Origin: Tissierellia bacterium
GTDB lineage: Bacteria; Bacillota_A; Clostridia; Tissierellales; Peptoniphilaceae
Reading direction: 5' to 3'
Length of the DNA stretch: 8,567 nt
Assembly: GCA_012728775.1 (NCBI GenBank)
Contig: JAAYEN010000312.1
Span: 1 to 8,567, forward strand
The notes under the pieces are model-generated. The model did no database searches, had not been told where the DNA came from, and was given only the letters and a program-made list of their open reading frames with translations. Position 1 is the stretch's first letter. Every line of letters begins with the position of its first letter. Both the position numbers and the translations under genes were made by a program. Shown piece after piece: positions 6,412 to 8,567 of the stretch.

Positions 6412-6446
6412 TCTTTAGCACGTTAGAAATACCTTAACGCTAAAGA
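6412..6446 (+). promoter_or_regulatory. Stem-loop in the leader of the TauE/SafE-type gene
   Basis: Left arm 6412-6425 (TCTTTAGCACGTTA) pairs with right arm 6435-6446 (TAACGCTAAAGA). This gives a 12-bp stem with a 2-nt bulge and a 9-nt loop. It lies right behind the predicted transcription start. No U-run follows, so it is not a terminator by itself. It may be an mRNA-stabilising 5' hairpin, a protein-binding site or part of a larger leader structure. The rest of the leader to 6510 shows no other strong element. Confidence 0.5.
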
Positions 6447-6525
6447 TAAGAAAAAATGCAGATAAAGTTTGAGATTTTATTATAGATAATGATTTTCGTA
6501 TGTATTTTTAAGGAGATGAGTTAAT

Positions 6526-7320
6526 TTGGGAATATTGTATTTTTTTATAACCTTGTTTGCAACCTCCATTGGTTTTAGTACTGGAATTGGTGGCGGTGTT
6601 ATCATTAAGCCTGTCCTTGATGCTTTGGGTCATTTCCCTGTTGAAAATATAAACGTTTTATCCGCTTTATCTATGTTCACAATGTCAATATTTTCAATTT
6701 TTATTAATATCAAAAAATTTAAATCTTACCCAGAATTTAATCTAAAAATAATAATCCCCTTAGGTTTTGGTTCTGTTGTGGGTGGAACTATGGGAAACAG
6801 TTTATTTTCCTTTTTAACTGGTAATGTGGAGAAATATTTGGTTACAGTTACCCAAAATATAGTTTTATTAATTTTAATGATTATCATTTATATCTACATG
6901 CTGAATAAACAAAATGTTAAATCTCTAAATTTTAGAGGTGCCCTACCTTCCACTATTATAGGTATCCTTCTAGGAAGTATATCTACCTTTTTAGGAATAG
7001 GCGGTGGTCCTATTAATGTAGCATTGATTATATTGGTCTTTGGATATTCTACAAAACTAGCCGCTTTATCTTCAATTGTTATTATATTCCTTTCTCAAGC
7101 AACTAAGATCGTAAATGTTTTATTATCTACTGGCTTTGGAGCATACAATCTATCGATACTGCCTTTTATGCTAGTAGGTGCAATAACCGGAGCCTTTACA
7201 GGATCAAAAATAAGTAAATTATTTTCAGACAGACAAGTTGTCATGTCTTTTAACGCAACCTTAATAATAATTATGATACTTTGTATCTTCAATATTATAA
7301 AAGCTTTAGGAATAGTATAA
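6526..7320 (+). CDS. TauE/SafE-family sulfite/organosulfonate-type anion exporter
   Basis: Polytopic inner-membrane transporter of 264 residues, a normal length for the TauE/SafE (formerly DUF81) family. The internal duplication typical of the family is visible: a first half with STGIGGGVIIKPVLD (18-32) and a second half with FLGIGGGPINVALIILVFGYS (about 155-175), each opening a group of hydrophobic helices, about eight in all. Characterised members export sulfite, sulfoacetate or related anions, or take up sulfur compounds. The substrate here cannot be deduced, and no sulfur-metabolism genes are next to it. The start is TTG 6526: AGGAG (6511-6515) lies 10 nt upstream, the nearer ATG (6515) runs into a stop after two codons, and the membrane segment begins immediately. 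It stands alone between two terminators, so it is probably a single-gene transcript from the promoter at 6371. Confidence 0.93.
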   Translation: MGILYFFITLFATSIGFSTGIGGGVIIKPVLDALGHFPVENINVLSALSMFTMSIFSIFINIKKFKSYPEFNLKIIIPLGFGSVVGGTMGNSLFSFLTGNVEKYLVTVTQNIVLLILMIIIYIYMLNKQNVKSLNFRGALPSTIIGILLGSISTFLGIGGGPINVALIILVFGYSTKLAALSSIVIIFLSQATKIVNVLLSTGFGAYNLSILPFMLVGAITGAFTGSKISKLFSDRQVVMSFNATLIIIMILCIFNIIKALGIV

Positions 7321-7330
7321 AACATAAACG

Positions 7331-7363
7331 AGACCCCAAATCCTCTCTTGGATCTGGGGTCTT
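7331..7363. terminator. Probable bidirectional terminator between convergent genes
   Basis: AGACCCCA (7331-7338) pairs with TGGGGTCT (7355-7362), and inside it ATCC (7340-7343) pairs with GGAT (7350-7353) around a single A/C mismatch and a TCTCTT loop. A T-rich tail follows on the plus strand (TTAATTCATTT) and on the minus strand (CGTTTATGTTTT). It lies between the stops at 7320 and 7380, so it can serve both convergent transcripts. Confidence 0.8.
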
Positions 7364-7379
7364 AATTCATTTAAGATCT

Positions 7380-7943
7380 TTACATAATCAAATTTAAAAT
7401 TATTCCTAGGGCAGCACCTAGTCCAATTAATTTTGTAATATCAACTTTTTTCCAATACAGAACAAACCCTATTACAAAACATATTAAAGGTATTATATTT
7501 ATACTAAAGGATTCAGGGCTAAGATCATTTACAAATATAGAACTCCTGGTCATTTTTATAGCAGCAATGGCTATTAATCCAACGATAGCTGGTCTTAATG
7601 TTTTAAGCATTTTTTCTAAAAATTTCAACTTTCTATTAGATGAAAACAGAAGATATGCTAATATTAACATTAGTATAAATGACGGTGTTACTACTCCCAT
7701 AGTTGCAGCTATGGATCCAGGGAGTCCACCCATTTTAGTTCCAACAAAAGTAGCGGAGTTTATCGCTATTGGTCCTGGTGTCATATTTGAAATAGATACT
7801 AAGTCCGTCATTTCCTGAACTGATAACCACCCCTTGCCCTCCACTACCATAGTATTTATTAAGGGCAAAACAGCGTATCCTCCACCGAAGGATGTGATTC
7901 CTATAATAAAAAACTGAACATACAATTCAATTAAAATCATCAT
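7380..7943 (-). CDS. Chromate transporter (CHR) family protein, short form, downstream partner
   Basis: A 187-residue membrane protein with a single CHR domain, about half the length of the classical two-domain ChrA (roughly 400 residues). The family motifs are SFGGGYAVLPL (about 18-27), the EMTDLVSISNMTPGPIAIN stretch (about 44-62, with T55-P-G-P58) and a GS-AATMGVVTPSF helix (about 76-89), followed by three to four further hydrophobic segments. ATG 7943 overlaps the upstream gene's TGA by 4 bp (ATGA), so the two are translationally coupled. AGGAGGAGG lies about 9 nt before this start. Short CHR proteins normally work as pairs, probably as a heterodimer replacing the two-domain protein. Characterised members export chromate, but many genomes carry such pairs without chromate exposure, so the physiological anion is open. 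Confidence 0.92.
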   Translation of the reverse strand: MMILIELYVQFFIIGITSFGGGYAVLPLINTMVVEGKGWLSVQEMTDLVSISNMTPGPIAINSATFVGTKMGGLPGSIAATMGVVTPSFILMLILAYLLFSSNRKLKFLEKMLKTLRPAIVGLIAIAAIKMTRSSIFVNDLSPESFSINIIPLICFVIGFVLYWKKVDITKLIGLGAALGIILNLIM

Positions 7944-8521
7944 ATATTATAGCCTCCTCCTTCATCTATAACGCTAAATAATATCAACCCCAATATACCA
8001 AATCCAAATATAATTAATGCAGAATTGACATTAAATACAAAACTCAACAGAAAAGCTACAATCATAATACCGCCAGATAAAACTGCTCTTTGTTTCAAAA
8101 CATTTCTAGCCATACCTATAGTTGTTACTACTAAAACCGCAGAAATAACTCCACTCATTCCCATAAGTGCTGCATTTATATAAAAATTAGTACGAAATTC
8201 TTGATAAAATAAAGAAATAATTGAAATAACAATTATACAAGGCGCAACTGATGCTAACATACAAGTTATAGCTCCTGCTACTCCTCTTAGTTTATAACCG
8301 ATCAATACCGAGGTATTTATAGCCATAGCCCCTGGACCTGATTGAGCAATAGCCACCAAATCCAGCATTTCTTCTTCGCTTATTATTTTTTTTCTAAGCA
8401 TAAATTCATCTCGAAGGACAGCCACAATCGTATAGCCACCGCCAAAAGTTATAGCATTAATTCTAAAGAAGGTTAGAAATAGTTCTAACAAAGAAATTTT
8501 CTTGTTAACATTTTCTCCCAT
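7940..8521 (-). CDS. Chromate transporter (CHR) family protein, short form, upstream partner
   Basis: A 193-residue single-domain CHR membrane protein, first gene of the pair. It has the ITFGGGYTIVAVL motif (about 24-36), the EEEMLDLVAIAQSGPGAMAIN segment (about 49-69) and the GAITCMLASVAPCIIV helix (about 83-98), then several hydrophobic stretches to about 184. Where its partner has TPGPIAIN, this protein has SGPGAMAIN, so the two subunits are diverged and probably take opposite orientations or distinct roles in one transporter. ATG 8521 is preceded by AGGTGA at a short distance and nothing longer is open upstream. The remaining bases to the window edge (8531-8567) hold AT-rich sequence with a TATGAT-like box but no promoter I can call firmly. 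Confidence 0.92.
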   Translation of the reverse strand: MGENVNKKISLLELFLTFFRINAITFGGGYTIVAVLRDEFMLRKKIISEEEMLDLVAIAQSGPGAMAINTSVLIGYKLRGVAGAITCMLASVAPCIIVISIISLFYQEFRTNFYINAALMGMSGVISAVLVVTTIGMARNVLKQRAVLSGGIMIVAFLLSFVFNVNSALIIFGFGILGLILFSVIDEGGGYNI

Positions 8522-8567
8522 TTTTTCACCTATCAGTTCTTTTTCAATTTCCCCTTTATCATATCAA

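Noticed and set aside
7095..7325. Minus-strand open frame opposite the end of the TauE/SafE-type gene
   Set aside because: It is antisense to a clear membrane-protein frame and has no start signal.
7567..7818. Plus-strand open frame opposite the downstream CHR gene
   Set aside because: It is antisense to the CHR motifs and has no ribosome binding site.

Overview
The window looks like chromosomal DNA from a low-GC Gram-positive bacterium. It is strongly AT-rich (about one third G+C by eye), has AGGAGG-type ribosome binding sites, uses ATG and TTG starts, and most of its proteins resemble Clostridia/Tissierellia families. I cannot name the genus from the sequence alone. No rRNA, tRNA, CRISPR array or insertion sequence is visible.

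Left part (1-3362, minus strand): one operon reading OmpR-type response regulator (2694-3362), small one-TM histidine kinase (1789-2691), ABC ATPase (1028-1702) and FtsX/MacB-type permease (1-1035, cut by the window edge). This is the usual arrangement of a two-component system controlling an ABC export or antimicrobial-peptide-response module. The 86-bp gap before the ATPase holds a probable second, regulated promoter.

Centre (3363-6364): a divergent control region with a -10-like box on each side and a 41-bp block of 11-bp phased repeats between them. Rightward from it runs a second operon: a secreted, acidic, helix-rich protein with three degenerate repeats (3521-4417), a second OmpR-type regulator (4429-5118) and a two-TM histidine kinase with an extracytoplasmic domain (5120-6298), closed by a compound rho-independent terminator. 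Two complete two-component systems thus sit head to head across one shared operator-like region. The secreted protein belongs to no family I recognise, and its linkage to a sensor kinase makes it the best candidate here for something undescribed, perhaps an envelope-stress or ligand-sensing accessory.

Right part (6365-8567): a TauE/SafE-type anion exporter gene (6526-7320, plus strand) behind a promoter and a hairpin leader. It converges, across a shared terminator hairpin, on a translationally coupled pair of short CHR-family (chromate transporter) genes (7380-7943 and 7940-8521, minus strand).
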